Assembly (NCBI GenBank): GCA_964544635.1
Contig: CAZJCK010000037.1
Coordinates: forward strand, 1-34,508
Length of the DNA stretch: 34,508 nucleotides
Direction: 5' to 3'
Origin: CAZJCK01 sp964544635
Lineage (GTDB): Bacteria > Zixibacteria > MSB-5A5 > GN15 > FEB-12
Part shown: one piece after another, positions 17,065 to 25,104 of the stretch
Numbering within the stretch: position 1 is the stretch's first letter
Layout of the letters: every line of letters starts with the position of its first letter
Made by a program: the position numbers and the translations under genes
Notes under the pieces: model-generated
Told to the model about the DNA's origin: nothing
What the model saw: the letters and a program-made list of their open reading frames with translations, nothing else
Database searches by the model: none

Positions 17065-17838
17065 TCAATTCAACGGTGCGCCCTGGTTGATCCAGTTGCG
17101 CAGACGGGTTATCTGGGTAGCCGTCAACGGATTGCCGTCTGACCCTTTCATCTGGTCACCGCCGTACGACGGGCTGGGCAGAACGCTCTGGTACAAGGTG
17201 CTCGAATCGGCATTATTCGGGATGATCAGTTGGCCGTTGCTGCCGCTCTGGGCAAGCAGGGTGTCGTACATGCTCACACCCGGATTCTGGGCGTAATAGG
17301 TTGAGTCGCCAATAAAGATACCGGCGCTCTTAATAAAACTGCCGTGACAAAAACCGGTACCGCACTTCAGGTCGAAGAGCATCGGCTGGATATCGGAGGT
17401 GAAGAAGATGGCGTCGTTATCGCCTATCTTGCCGACCGCCGAGCTGTTGCTGCCCAGCTGAGCGTTTGTCACGCTGGTGATGGCGAAGGTAAACTCTTCA
17501 TCTGCACCCGGTTCCAGGTCGGAATCGTCAACAGCCAAAACAGTGATCACCTTCTGGGTGACGAACGGCAGCAGTGAATCGCGAGCCGCCGAAACGGCAA
17601 AGTCGGCGCCGCTGTCGGCGGTGACGCCGGTGACGGTGTACTCGAAAGTGACGACCCGGTTGACGGCTGCATCCAGGGCGACGAGGAACGAAATATCCTG
17701 CCCTTCGTCGGCCGTCACCACCGTATCTAAAACAAAGAGGGTCGCACTGGTGGTGCCGACCACGGTCTCCTCGTCGTCACAACCCATGGCCACTGTCAGA
17801 CACAGGGCACCGATCAGCCCCAGAAAAATCGCTTTCAT
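17065..17838 (-). CDS. Lipoprotein with Calx-beta-like and cytochrome c-like regions
   Basis: A 257-residue exported lipoprotein. The signal peptide MKAIFLGLIGALCLTVAMGC ends in the lipobox Cys20. Residues about 27-140 look like a Calx-beta domain (DEGQDISFLVAL, DDSDLEPGADEEFTFAI, ending KIGDNDA). The C-terminal part resembles small cytochrome-like domains of FCB and planctomycete proteins. It has CGTGFCHGS (Cys158, Cys163, His164: a CX4CH spacing rather than the usual CXXCH), an IIPNNADSSTLYQSV segment, and a terminal ITRLRNWINQGAPLN. It could bind haem, but this needs testing. The chosen ATG has GGAGGA 6 bases upstream; an upstream start at 17871 lacks this. Confidence 0.82.
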   Translation of the reverse strand: MKAIFLGLIGALCLTVAMGCDDEETVVGTTSATLFVLDTVVTADEGQDISFLVALDAAVNRVVTFEYTVTGVTADSGADFAVSAARDSLLPFVTQKVITVLAVDDSDLEPGADEEFTFAITSVTNAQLGSNSSAVGKIGDNDAIFFTSDIQPMLFDLKCGTGFCHGSFIKSAGIFIGDSTYYAQNPGVSMYDTLLAQSGSNGQLIIPNNADSSTLYQSVLPSPSYGGDQMKGSDGNPLTATQITRLRNWINQGAPLN

Positions 17839-17920
17839 TAAAATCCTCCGAGATATCTTCCTCACAGGCACCGTAAGGCACCATTCCCTTCTTCATACCA
17901 ACTGCGAATCCTACGGCGCC

Positions 17921-17949
17921 AATATTTCGTCCAAGCGGTGTGGAGTCAA
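17921..17949 (-). promoter_or_regulatory. Promoter of the Calx-beta/cytochrome-like lipoprotein gene
   Basis: TTGACT (17944-17949) and AATATT (17921-17926) are 17 bases apart on the minus strand. The transcript would start near 17914, giving a leader of about 75 bases. This suggests the lipoprotein gene is expressed independently of the dsrE-like gene upstream. Confidence 0.5.
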
Positions 17950-17986
17950 TCCCAAACGATCAATCTAACGAACTTCTAACAATGCC

Positions 17987-18430
17987 TCAGTAGTCGAGGC
18001 TCAGGATCCGGCCATTTGTGAAAGCGAAGAACTCGTCTTTGTCAGCAACCCGGACATTCGCCGCCAGGTCTTTGGCCGACTTCCCCGCCGCTTTCAAACA
18101 ACCCGGACAGGCCATGACAGTGACACCATACATGGCCAGGTTACCAAGCTGCGCGTGCGACGATGCAAAGCCGTCATGAGTGAGATCCGGTGCGTCTGAA
18201 AGCACTACCTCGATTCCCTTGATGTCAAAGTAGACCAGGACATCGTGCTCCTGCGACATGAGCTGCGCCATCTGGAGCGCCATCAGGACGCGGTGCGGAT
18301 CATCACTGCCGTGAGAAACATGAATAAAGACGCCGTCCCGGGCAGTCGACATCATGTGCGATTGAGCGAACACGCCGAAGGCCGCGGCGACAATCAGGAT
18401 TACCGCCACCAGCACTACTGACTTCCTCAT
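17987..18430 (-). CDS. Secreted DsrE-like protein
   Basis: A 147-residue protein with a clear signal peptide (MRKSVVLVAVILIVAAAFGV then FAQS). The DsrE-type fold follows: GVFIHVSHGSDDPHRVLMALQMAQLM, HDVLVYFDIKGIEVVLSD, and a C-terminal ACPGCLKAAGKSA with a CXXC pair. Cytoplasmic DsrE/F proteins act in sulfur relay; this one is predicted periplasmic, where the CPGC pair could handle thiols or sulfur, but the function is unknown. The ATG has GGGAGG at good spacing and the gene has its own strong promoter. The neighbouring lipoprotein may be functionally linked, though each gene has a promoter. Confidence 0.85.
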   Translation of the reverse strand: MRKSVVLVAVILIVAAAFGVFAQSHMMSTARDGVFIHVSHGSDDPHRVLMALQMAQLMSQEHDVLVYFDIKGIEVVLSDAPDLTHDGFASSHAQLGNLAMYGVTVMACPGCLKAAGKSAKDLAANVRVADKDEFFAFTNGRILSLDY

Positions 18431-18484
18431 GACAACCTCCCTTGCAATTGTTAAATCAACCGTGACAATACTGTGCGACGACTT

Positions 18485-18513
18485 ATTATAGGCGGCGCTA
18501 TCGATGTTTGCAA
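18485..18513 (-). promoter_or_regulatory. Promoter of the secreted DsrE-like gene
   Basis: On the minus strand TTGCAA (18508-18513) and a perfect TATAAT (18485-18490) are separated by 17 bases. The predicted start is near 18478, about 48 bases before the ATG. This is one of the best sigma70-like promoters in the window. Confidence 0.65.
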
Positions 18514-18574
18514 GCGGTAAGCAACGGCGTCAGCCGAACGAAGCGCGGGGATCCAGGCTGGACTTGCATTGACG

Positions 18575-18624
18575 AAAAAACGCAGACCTCGCCGTCCGGC
18601 GCCTGCCGGACTCCGAGATCTGCG
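18575..18624 (-). terminator. Intrinsic terminator of the purNCH operon
   Basis: A long hairpin (18581-18624) with outer arms CGCAGA / TCTGCG, inner arms GTCCGGC / GCCGGAC and a GCCT-type loop is followed on the minus strand by six T residues (18575-18580). It begins about 30 bases past the purH stop. This is a textbook rho-independent terminator. Confidence 0.85.
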
Positions 18625-18654
18625 CTACGATTGGTGTGACGCCGGAGGTGTCAA

Positions 18655-20226
18655 CTAATGCCGGAAGTGGCGCACGCCGGTAAAGACCATCGCCACGCCC
18701 GCTTTGTCGCACGCTTCAATCGCCTGGTCGTCACCTTTGGACCCACCCGGCTGGATAAACGCGGTGCAGCCGGCTTCGATCGCCACCTCGACGGCATCGG
18801 GCATCGGGAAGAAAGCATCCGACGCTACCACGGCGCCGCGGGCACGATCGCCGGCGCGTTTCACGGCCATGAACGACGAGTCGACACGCGAGGTCTGGCC
18901 CATACCGATGCCGACAGTGGCGCTGTCTTTGGCAATCACGATCGCATTCGACTTGGTATGTTTGACCACCTTCCAGGCAAAGAGCAGATCGGCGACCTGC
19001 TGGTCGGTCGGCGCTTTTTGAGTAACGGTCTTGAGTGACGAATCGAGTGTCTTGATATCGTCGGCTGTCTGCATCAACATACCGCCGCGAATCCACTTAT
19101 ACACGATCTGGTTTGCCATGCGTCCCTTCGTAATGCTCGGCAGCGCCAGCAGGCGACGGTTCTTCTTCTTCTTCAGCAACGCCAGCGCCTCCGGTTCAAA
19201 CTCCGGAGCCAGGATGCATTCAACGAACGGCGTTTCGTGCAGCAGCTCGGCGCATGCCATATCGACCGGCTTGTTCAGGCCGATGATGGAACCAAAGGCC
19301 GACAACGGATCTGATTCGTAGGCACGCTGGTACGCTTCGGTGACATCTTTTCCGACCGCGGCGCCGCAGGGATTGGCGTGCTTGAGGACCATCGCGAACG
19401 GTTCGCTGAAATCAAGCAGGGCATCGAGGGCCGAATCGAGATCATTGTAATTATTGTACGACAGTTCTTTCCCCGACAGCTGCTCGGCACCGACGAGGGT
19501 TGACGCTTGATAGTCGTCCATGGCATAAAGCGATGCCTGCTGGTGCGGGTTTTCACCGTAGCGAAGCGACGATACATGGGAGTAGCGCAGGTTCAGCCTG
19601 GTCGGAAAGACCGTCGCCTGGTCTTCCTTGGCGGCGCTGAAGTAGTCAGCGATGGCCGTGTCATACCGAGCGGTAAGGGTAAACGCTTTGGCGGCGCACC
19701 GCTTGCGAAACTCGATGGTCGTCGAGGCCTCCCCCGTCTTCATCTCTTCGATGAGATCGTTGTAATCCGACGGATCGGTGATGACCGTCACACTCGCGAA
19801 ATTCTTGGCCGCCGCACGCACCATGGTGGGACCGCCGATGTCGATGTTCTCGATCAATTCGGCATCGGTAGCATCCATTCGCGCCAGTACTTTCTCGAAG
19901 GGATAGAGGTTGACCACCACCAAATCGATTCCCTTGTAGTCGGACTTGGCCAGTTGATCGACATCTTCCTGTACTTCGCGACGGTAGAGTATGCCGGCGT
20001 GCACCTTCGGGTGCAGGGTTTTCACCCGCCCGCCCATAATTTCCGGCGCGCCGGTGAACGTTGAAACCGAGACGGCGGGAATGCCGGCATCTTTCAGTCG
20101 CTTGAGTGTTCCGCCGGTCGAGAGAATCTCCACCCCCATTTCACTGAGCGCCTTGCCCAGGTTCTCCAGGCCGGTTTTATCGGACACCGACACCAGCGCC
20201 CGTTTCATCTTGTGTGTTTGTGTCAT
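18655..20226 (-). CDS. purH: Bifunctional AICAR transformylase / IMP cyclohydrolase
   Basis: The 523-residue protein performs the last two steps of de novo IMP synthesis. The N-terminal cyclohydrolase domain starts ALVSVSDKTGLENLGKALSE and has STGGT and GGRVKTLHPKVHAGIL. The transformylase domain has the catalytic Lys-His in LKHANPCGAAVGKD, later SDAFFPMPDAVE, and the usual C-terminus VFTGVRHFRH. The ATG at 20224-20226 follows the purC TAG by two bases. It is the last gene of purN-purC-purH and is followed by a strong terminator. Confidence 0.98.
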   Translation of the reverse strand: MTQTHKMKRALVSVSDKTGLENLGKALSEMGVEILSTGGTLKRLKDAGIPAVSVSTFTGAPEIMGGRVKTLHPKVHAGILYRREVQEDVDQLAKSDYKGIDLVVVNLYPFEKVLARMDATDAELIENIDIGGPTMVRAAAKNFASVTVITDPSDYNDLIEEMKTGEASTTIEFRKRCAAKAFTLTARYDTAIADYFSAAKEDQATVFPTRLNLRYSHVSSLRYGENPHQQASLYAMDDYQASTLVGAEQLSGKELSYNNYNDLDSALDALLDFSEPFAMVLKHANPCGAAVGKDVTEAYQRAYESDPLSAFGSIIGLNKPVDMACAELLHETPFVECILAPEFEPEALALLKKKKNRRLLALPSITKGRMANQIVYKWIRGGMLMQTADDIKTLDSSLKTVTQKAPTDQQVADLLFAWKVVKHTKSNAIVIAKDSATVGIGMGQTSRVDSSFMAVKRAGDRARGAVVASDAFFPMPDAVEVAIEAGCTAFIQPGGSKGDDQAIEACDKAGVAMVFTGVRHFRH

Positions 20227-20228
20227 AC

Positions 20229-21143
20229 CTACTTCCCGGTTAACAGTCGCTGGGCCTCACGGTAACGTTCGGCACACGCCATCACTACATCCTCCGGCAG
20301 TTCCGGCGCCGGCGGCTTCTTGTTCCAGTCCAGCTTGTCGAGATAATCACGGATCGGCTGTTTGTCAAACGACGGTTGTGAGCCGCCGACCTGGTACTGA
20401 TCAACCGGCCAGAACCGCGACGAGTCCGGTGACAGCACCTCGTCGATCAGGATGAACCTTCCATCCTTGTGCCCGAACTCGAACTTGGTGTCGGCAATGA
20501 TGATCCCCTTGGTGCGGGCATACTCCGACGCTTTCGTATACACCGCCAGCGACTTTTCGCGACAGGTCGCGGCCAGGTCCTTGCCGATCAGATCTTCGAG
20601 CTGCTCGTAGCTGATGTTCTCGTCATGGCCGTCGTCGGACTTCGACGACGGTGTAAACAGCGGCCGGCTCAGTTTCTCCGACTCCTTCAAATCGGGCGGG
20701 AACTCAAAGCCGTGCACCACGTGGGAGCCGCTCTTGCGCGCCGCCTGCAGTTCCTTCCACATCGACCCGGAGATGTAGCCGCGCACGATGCACTCGGCAT
20801 CGATGCGGTCGGCCTTGGTGACGATCATCGAGCGGCCGTCGAGCTGGTCGCGATACGGCCAGAGATCGTCCGGGTATTCGTCGACGTTCGCCGTGATCAG
20901 GTGGTTGTCGACGGTGTCCTTCAGGTAGTCGAACCAGAACAGCGACATGGCGGTGAGCACATGCCCCTTCCCAGGGATACCGTTCGGCATGACGACATCG
21001 AAGGCCGAGATGCGGTCGGTGGCGACAAACAGGAGGCGGTCGCCCATGTCATAGATGTCGCGAACTTTACCGCGTCGGGTCAGCTTATACTCCTTGATGT
21101 CGGTCTCCATGACCACCGGCGGGAAGTCTGTCAGGCTGCTCAT
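20229..21143 (-). CDS. purC: SAICAR synthetase
   Basis: Phosphoribosylaminoimidazole-succinocarboxamide synthase, 304 residues, an ATP-dependent ligase of the purine pathway. Signatures include RRGKVRDIYDMGDRLLFVATD, ISAFDVVMPNGIPGKG, VRGYISGSMWKE and ADTKFEFG. The length matches the longer bacterial and fungal-type SAICAR synthetases rather than the ~240-residue E. coli form. It overlaps purN by 4 bases at its start and is followed 2 bases later by purH, so the three genes are tightly coupled. Confidence 0.97.
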   Translation of the reverse strand: MSSLTDFPPVVMETDIKEYKLTRRGKVRDIYDMGDRLLFVATDRISAFDVVMPNGIPGKGHVLTAMSLFWFDYLKDTVDNHLITANVDEYPDDLWPYRDQLDGRSMIVTKADRIDAECIVRGYISGSMWKELQAARKSGSHVVHGFEFPPDLKESEKLSRPLFTPSSKSDDGHDENISYEQLEDLIGKDLAATCREKSLAVYTKASEYARTKGIIIADTKFEFGHKDGRFILIDEVLSPDSSRFWPVDQYQVGGSQPSFDKQPIRDYLDKLDWNKKPPAPELPEDVVMACAERYREAQRLLTGK

Positions 21144-21745
21144 ACGTATTCTCCTTTTATTAACTTGTTCAGTACTCGCGGATACAGTTTGTGCTCCTGT
21201 CTGAGCACACGTTGCGCCAGCGTTTCGGGTGTATCGCCCTCTTCAACCGGCACGCGGCTCTGCTCGAGGATGCGGCCGTTGTCGTATACTTCGTCGACCA
21301 GGTGAATGGTCACTCCCGACTCACGCTCCCCGGATGCCAGCACGGCTTCATGCACATGGCGGCCGTACATCCCCTTGCCGCCGTACCTGGGCAAAAGCGC
21401 CGGGTGGACATTGATAATCCGACCGGCATATTCCTTCGTCACCGCCGACGGCAGCAGCTTGAGGTAGCCGGCCAGGGCGATGTATTCGATTTCGTGGTCG
21501 CGCAGCCTGGCGAGGAGGGCCGTGGCCGCCGCATCGACCGAGCCGTAGTCCTTCTGTTTGAAGACCAGGGTCGGGATATCGGCCTTCTTTGCCCGCTCCA
21601 GACCGTAGGCATCGCTGCGGCTGGACACCACCAGCGCGATCCGGGCGTCGAGAATCCCGGCGCGGGTGGCGTCAATCAGTGCCTGGAGGTTCGAACCCGA
21701 ACCGGAAATAAAGACTGCAACAGTGGATCGCTTTTCGGCAGGCAT
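21140..21745 (-). CDS. purN: Phosphoribosylglycinamide formyltransferase
   Basis: The 201-residue enzyme transfers a formyl group from 10-formyl-tetrahydrofolate to GAR. Signatures are AVFISGSGSNLQALIDAT at the N-terminus, NVHPALLPRYGGKGMYG with the catalytic Asn-His, and SGVTIHLVDEVYDNGRIL with the catalytic Asp. The ATG at 21743-21745 has GAGGAGG 9 bases upstream. It leads the purine operon and its stop overlaps the purC start. Confidence 0.97.
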   Translation of the reverse strand: MPAEKRSTVAVFISGSGSNLQALIDATRAGILDARIALVVSSRSDAYGLERAKKADIPTLVFKQKDYGSVDAAATALLARLRDHEIEYIALAGYLKLLPSAVTKEYAGRIINVHPALLPRYGGKGMYGRHVHEAVLASGERESGVTIHLVDEVYDNGRILEQSRVPVEEGDTPETLAQRVLRQEHKLYPRVLNKLIKGEYV

Positions 21746-22091
21746 GTGTCTGTTCCTCCTCGCGCACGTTCAAAGCCCCGGTTTACGCCGCGGCAATAAC
21801 TGGCAACATTGCGCCCCGACGGCGCGAGGTCAAGCGATTGTAGCGGAAAATGGTGAAGAGTCGTGCTGGTCGGGCTTTCGGTCGAACTCTTGCCAAGGAG
21901 AAGCCCGACAGAACCGTATCGGGGGTGACATCCCCCGGCCTGCCCCGTCGGCCATTGTCGTCAGGAAGGTAAACGATAGCCCGGAATCTCAAGGCCCGGC
22001 TCTGCCGGTGGCGCAGAGTGCCGGGGGCATGGTCCGTCAATCAACAAAGCCAGAAGTCTCTTCGAGACATCCGGGTCAACAAACATGATCA
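21746..22091 (-). promoter_or_regulatory. Leader/intergenic region upstream of purN
   Basis: No gene is convincing here. A possible promoter is TTGACC (21828-21833) with AATGTT (21805-21810), 17 bases apart; the -10 is poor. A 6-base stem CGGGGG / CCCCCG lies at 21920-21937. The minus strand around 21970-21999 carries ATTCCGGGCTAT, which resembles the 3' flank of the palindrome at 34345. I see no recognisable purine riboswitch core. Confidence 0.35.
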
Positions 22092-22658
22092 TCAGCGCCG
22101 CGCCAAAACCCAGTCGACCAAACCGACCGCCTCAAAGAACACCCAGAACAACAACAGCTGCACCAGCAGTACGTACGCTTTCACTGCCGGATGCTCGTCG
22201 AAGCGAGAGGTGTCGTACCTTGCCCGTCGCAGCAAACTGATCGGCAATTCGGCCAGAAAGCCAAAGAAGTGGTAGAGCCAGAAGAGCGGGTTAAACAGCT
22301 GCAGCTTCTGACGCCACATCTTCTGCTGCCAGGCGAGGATGGCGCGGTCGATCAGTTTGATCGGGGTCTCGTCGTCGATCTGAAAGTCCTGGATAATATT
22401 GTCGCGAAAGAGCGCCTTGATGACATTGATCTGCACCGGTCGGTCGCCTCGAGTTTTTGCGGTCCTCGTCGCGATCCGCCCCAGCCCGACACGCTTGAGT
22501 GAATCAACCGTCAACGGCGCCAGACCGTGCATCTGCTCCCGCACCCGTATGGCGTTGTCGTTGGTCAGACGGTCTGGGTATTTGAGGTAATCCCGGTAGA
22601 GCGAACGGAACTGCTGAAGGTTCTCGATTCGATCTTGTATCTCAAAATAGGTCAACAC
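22092..22658 (-). CDS. Small membrane protein of unknown function
   Basis: A 188-residue protein with a charged, helical N-terminal two thirds and two hydrophobic segments near the C-terminus, FNPLFWLYHFFGFLAELPI and AYVLLVQLLLFWVFFEAVGL. The order suggests a cytoplasmic domain followed by a two-helix membrane anchor. No family was recognised. The start is GTG (22656-22658), two bases after the TGA of the hydrolase gene, so the two are a translationally coupled pair. A shorter start cannot be ruled out. Confidence 0.75.
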   Translation of the reverse strand: MLTYFEIQDRIENLQQFRSLYRDYLKYPDRLTNDNAIRVREQMHGLAPLTVDSLKRVGLGRIATRTAKTRGDRPVQINVIKALFRDNIIQDFQIDDETPIKLIDRAILAWQQKMWRQKLQLFNPLFWLYHFFGFLAELPISLLRRARYDTSRFDEHPAVKAYVLLVQLLLFWVFFEAVGLVDWVLARR

Positions 22659-22660
22659 GT

Positions 22661-23461
22661 TCAGCTCATCTTGTCAAGAAAGAGTTCAAGCTCGCGGGCG
22701 AACCGCTGGGGTGCCTCGAGGTTGACCATGTGGCCGATGCCGTCGAATGTCACCAGCTTGCTGTTGGGGATCTTTTCGTGCAGTTCCGTCGCCAGTGGCA
22801 GGAAGATCTTGTCGAGCGACCCGGCGATAATCAGGGTCGGGACCGCAATCAGGTGAACCTTTTCCAGATCGTATTCGCGGGGGTATTTGCCACGTTTCGG
22901 GTCGGCCCAGATGGCGCCCGTATGTTCTTCGATCATCCGACGCATCTTCTCGGCGATGGGCGCCTTGTCCGGACTGTCGTACCAGGCGAGCGACCATTTC
23001 ATCCAGGTCGCCTTGGCCTCCTCGACCGAAATCTCCCGCGCCATTTTGTCGAGCCGTTCCAGCTTCTTCCCCGCCCCGTACCCGGCCGCGCCGGTCGAGA
23101 CGAGGGTGAGCGAGGCCAGACGGTCCGGGCGGCGCAGGGCAAAGCCGATCCCGGTCGAGCCGCCCATCGACAGGCCGACGACATGGACCCTTTCCAGCTC
23201 GAGCTGGTCGACCAACGCCGCCAGATCGTCGACCCGGTGAGCCCGGCTGTAGCCGGTCTTTGGAGTAGACGACTGGCCGTGCCCTCGGGCGTCGGGCATG
23301 ATGAGGCGGTACTTCTTCTTAAGAGAGAGCGCTTCAGGGCCCCATTGGCGGTGGTCGAGGGTGAAACCGTGGAGGAAAACAACCGGCCAACATCCGGACT
23401 CCCGTTCGGCCGGATAGTCGAGATAGAAGATATCGATGCCGTCATGGCTTATCGCAGGCAC
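22661..23461 (-). CDS. Alpha/beta hydrolase
   Basis: A 266-residue serine hydrolase of the alpha/beta fold. The oxyanion-hole HGFTLDHRQW is near residue 31 and DARGHGQSS near 57. The nucleophile elbow is GLSMGGS (Ser98), the acid is Asp217 in GSLDKIF, and the base is His244 in GIGHMVN. The sequence resembles 3-oxoadipate enol-lactonase-like hydrolases, but this is a loose match and the substrate is unknown. The start is GTG (23459-23461) preceded by GGGGGA. It is followed by a coupled membrane protein gene. Confidence 0.9.
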   Translation of the reverse strand: MPAISHDGIDIFYLDYPAERESGCWPVVFLHGFTLDHRQWGPEALSLKKKYRLIMPDARGHGQSSTPKTGYSRAHRVDDLAALVDQLELERVHVVGLSMGGSTGIGFALRRPDRLASLTLVSTGAAGYGAGKKLERLDKMAREISVEEAKATWMKWSLAWYDSPDKAPIAEKMRRMIEEHTGAIWADPKRGKYPREYDLEKVHLIAVPTLIIAGSLDKIFLPLATELHEKIPNSKLVTFDGIGHMVNLEAPQRFARELELFLDKMS

Positions 23462-23569
23462 ACTTCCCCCTTGGTTATCTTTGTATTATCGGCAGATGTA
23501 CGGTGGAACTTGGGGACACTCATGGACTGAAAGTAGGGAGATGGAGGTGAAGTGACAAGTCCGCCGCAG

Positions 23570-23592
23570 GTCAGGTTCCTTGTGAACCTGAC
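23570..23592. repeat. Dispersed palindrome family A, perfect copy
   Basis: Arms GTCAGGTTC / GAACCTGAC pair perfectly over nine bases around the loop CTTGT. It is preceded by GCCGCAG, as is the next copy 48 bases away. It lies between the hydrolase gene and the propeller-like lipoprotein gene. Confidence 0.75.
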
Positions 23593-23617
23593 AATGTCCC
23601 CGAGCAAGAAGCCGCAG

Positions 23618-23640
23618 GTCAGGTTCCTTGTGAGCCTGAC
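23618..23640. repeat. Dispersed palindrome family A, second copy
   Basis: Arms GTCAGGTTC / GAGCCTGAC around CTTGT, identical to the copy at 23570 except for one base, and again preceded by GCCGCAG. The two form a direct repeat with a 48-base period. Confidence 0.75.
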
Positions 23641-23710
23641 ACCCCTCGCAGCATCGACAGGTTGGCCGGCAACATGACCGACGAATTTCGACGCGGCACG
23701 ACCAAAACCT

Positions 23711-23733
23711 GTCAGGACCACAAAGGTCCTGAC
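23711..23733. repeat. Dispersed palindrome family A, inverted copy
   Basis: Arms GTCAGGACC / GGTCCTGAC pair perfectly over nine bases around ACAAA, the complement-type loop, so this copy is in the opposite orientation to those at 23570 and 23618. It is followed by CTACGCAGG. It lies 12 bases beyond the stop of the lipoprotein gene and could also act on its transcript end. Confidence 0.7.
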
Positions 23734-23744
23734 CTACGCAGGCT

Positions 23745-24932
23745 CTATTCCATCCTCCCGTCCAGATCGGTGCGGATCAGCCAGATGTCACGTCCGCCGG
23801 CTCCCTTAGACGCCGTATTCCCCAGTATCAGGTACCCCCACGCCAGCGGCAGGACGCGGATCGCTTCGTCATACTGATCGCCGCCGAACCGTTTCTGCCA
23901 AATGATATCAGTATGGGCATCGAGCTTCACGAGCAGGGCATCGGTGTCGCTCCAGTCATACTCACGGATACCGCCGCACAGGATGTAGGTGCTCCCGGGC
24001 CCCAGGTCGATATCGCTGGCCCAGGTGACTCCGGTGGTGTCGGCGAAGGTCCTGCTGTCCAACTCGGAACCGTCCTCCCAAAATGCGCCCAACCAGATAT
24101 CACTGCCATCGGAGCCGGTAACCATCAAGTTGGACGCCCCGGTGTATACACCGACCGCAAACTCAGCATCCGGGCCGGGGATGGTCTTCAGCCACGTCGT
24201 ATCGCCGTACTCATCGCACATGCCGAAGCAGATATCGGAGATATCACACGGCTGGCCGGGGTCGCAGGCGTACTCGGCGGCGGCGTTGCTCCAGACAAAT
24301 CCATTGTGCTCAAACCACTTACCATCTAAACGACTGATACCTTTACCCGGTAGAAGCTGACTGCTGCTCAAAGAATCGCCATTCTCTGCGTACGCCAGCC
24401 AGCTGGAGTAGATTGTAGGTATAGGATGTTGCCGCTTAGTATATGTTCCGGCGAGAACGAAACCGTCGTATCGAGTAAAGTCGATGCCGTTGATCTCGAG
24501 TGTCGACTGCTCATCAGGCGGGTCGAACAGGTACATGCTGTCAATCGACGCCGACAGATCCATGAACAGCAGCATCGCCCTTCGGCCGCACGAACCGCCC
24601 ACGACAAACTTGTCCTGAGCCATCACGAAGATGCAGTTTGCCGATGTCGCGGTATCGCCGCTAAGAAGGGTGTCGGCCCGCAGGCTGCCGTCCTTTCCAT
24701 CGACCACCGCGATATATGCGTTCTTCTGAGAACTGCCTGGCTCCTGCGACCAGCCGGCAACAACAAATGTCTCTCCTCCGATGCGGGCTACGTCGAGGGG
24801 GACGTCGTCCCCGGCGCCGCCCAGTGTAATCTCCCAGCGCGGCGGCGGATTCGATGATGCCGGGTCGTCGCACCCGGCTGCCACAAACAGCAATATCAGG
24901 AGCGACGTCGTCAGCGCTATGAACCTGAACAT
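23745..24932 (-). CDS. Lipoprotein with propeller-like repeats
   Basis: A 395-residue exported lipoprotein. The signal peptide ends in the lipobox FVAAGC (Cys20). The body has repeated units of the type WEITLGGAGDDVPLDVAR near the N-terminus and WQKRFGGDQYDEAIRVLP near the C-terminus. The latter is followed by YLILGNTASKGAGGRDIWLIR, as in the beta-propeller proteins common in FCB genomes. A cysteine-rich insert (CDPGQPCDISDICFGMC) in the middle may form disulfides. The ATG has GGAGGA 5 bases upstream. Function unknown; likely a cell-surface or periplasmic binding protein. It diverges from the membrane protein gene at 25105. Confidence 0.85.
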   Translation of the reverse strand: MFRFIALTTSLLILLFVAAGCDDPASSNPPPRWEITLGGAGDDVPLDVARIGGETFVVAGWSQEPGSSQKNAYIAVVDGKDGSLRADTLLSGDTATSANCIFVMAQDKFVVGGSCGRRAMLLFMDLSASIDSMYLFDPPDEQSTLEINGIDFTRYDGFVLAGTYTKRQHPIPTIYSSWLAYAENGDSLSSSQLLPGKGISRLDGKWFEHNGFVWSNAAAEYACDPGQPCDISDICFGMCDEYGDTTWLKTIPGPDAEFAVGVYTGASNLMVTGSDGSDIWLGAFWEDGSELDSRTFADTTGVTWASDIDLGPGSTYILCGGIREYDWSDTDALLVKLDAHTDIIWQKRFGGDQYDEAIRVLPLAWGYLILGNTASKGAGGRDIWLIRTDLDGRME

Positions 24933-25007
24933 GATATCCTCCCTGTCTGCGTGGTGATGTGCAGGTGGGGTGCAAACGGCCGGATGCTGGACAAACCTGT
25001 ACTATTC

Positions 25008-25036
25008 AATCTACGACCAACGATGGACGTGGTCAA
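25008..25036 (-). promoter_or_regulatory. Promoter candidate for the propeller-like lipoprotein gene
   Basis: TTGACC (25031-25036) and TAGATT (25008-25013) lie 17 bases apart on the minus strand within the divergent intergenic region. The leader to the ATG at 24932 would be about 70 bases. Confidence 0.45.
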
Positions 25037-25104
25037 GGTGAAACGCCCAGTCCTATCTGCGATCGGTGCTACGAAATCATCGGATCTCTGCCGATATTAC
25101 ATCC

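Noticed and set aside
21783..22040. Minus-strand open frame of 85 codons upstream of purN
   Set aside because: No motif, no ribosome binding site, and it overlaps hairpins; treated as intergenic.
23449..23721. Minus-strand open frame of 90 codons with an internal repeat (TRNLTCG twice)
   Set aside because: The repeated peptide is simply the translation of the palindromic DNA repeats; no coding signature.
23562..23745. Repeat cluster as a CRISPR array
   Set aside because: Only two copies are directly repeated with a 25-base gap, the third is inverted and diverged, and no cas gene is present.
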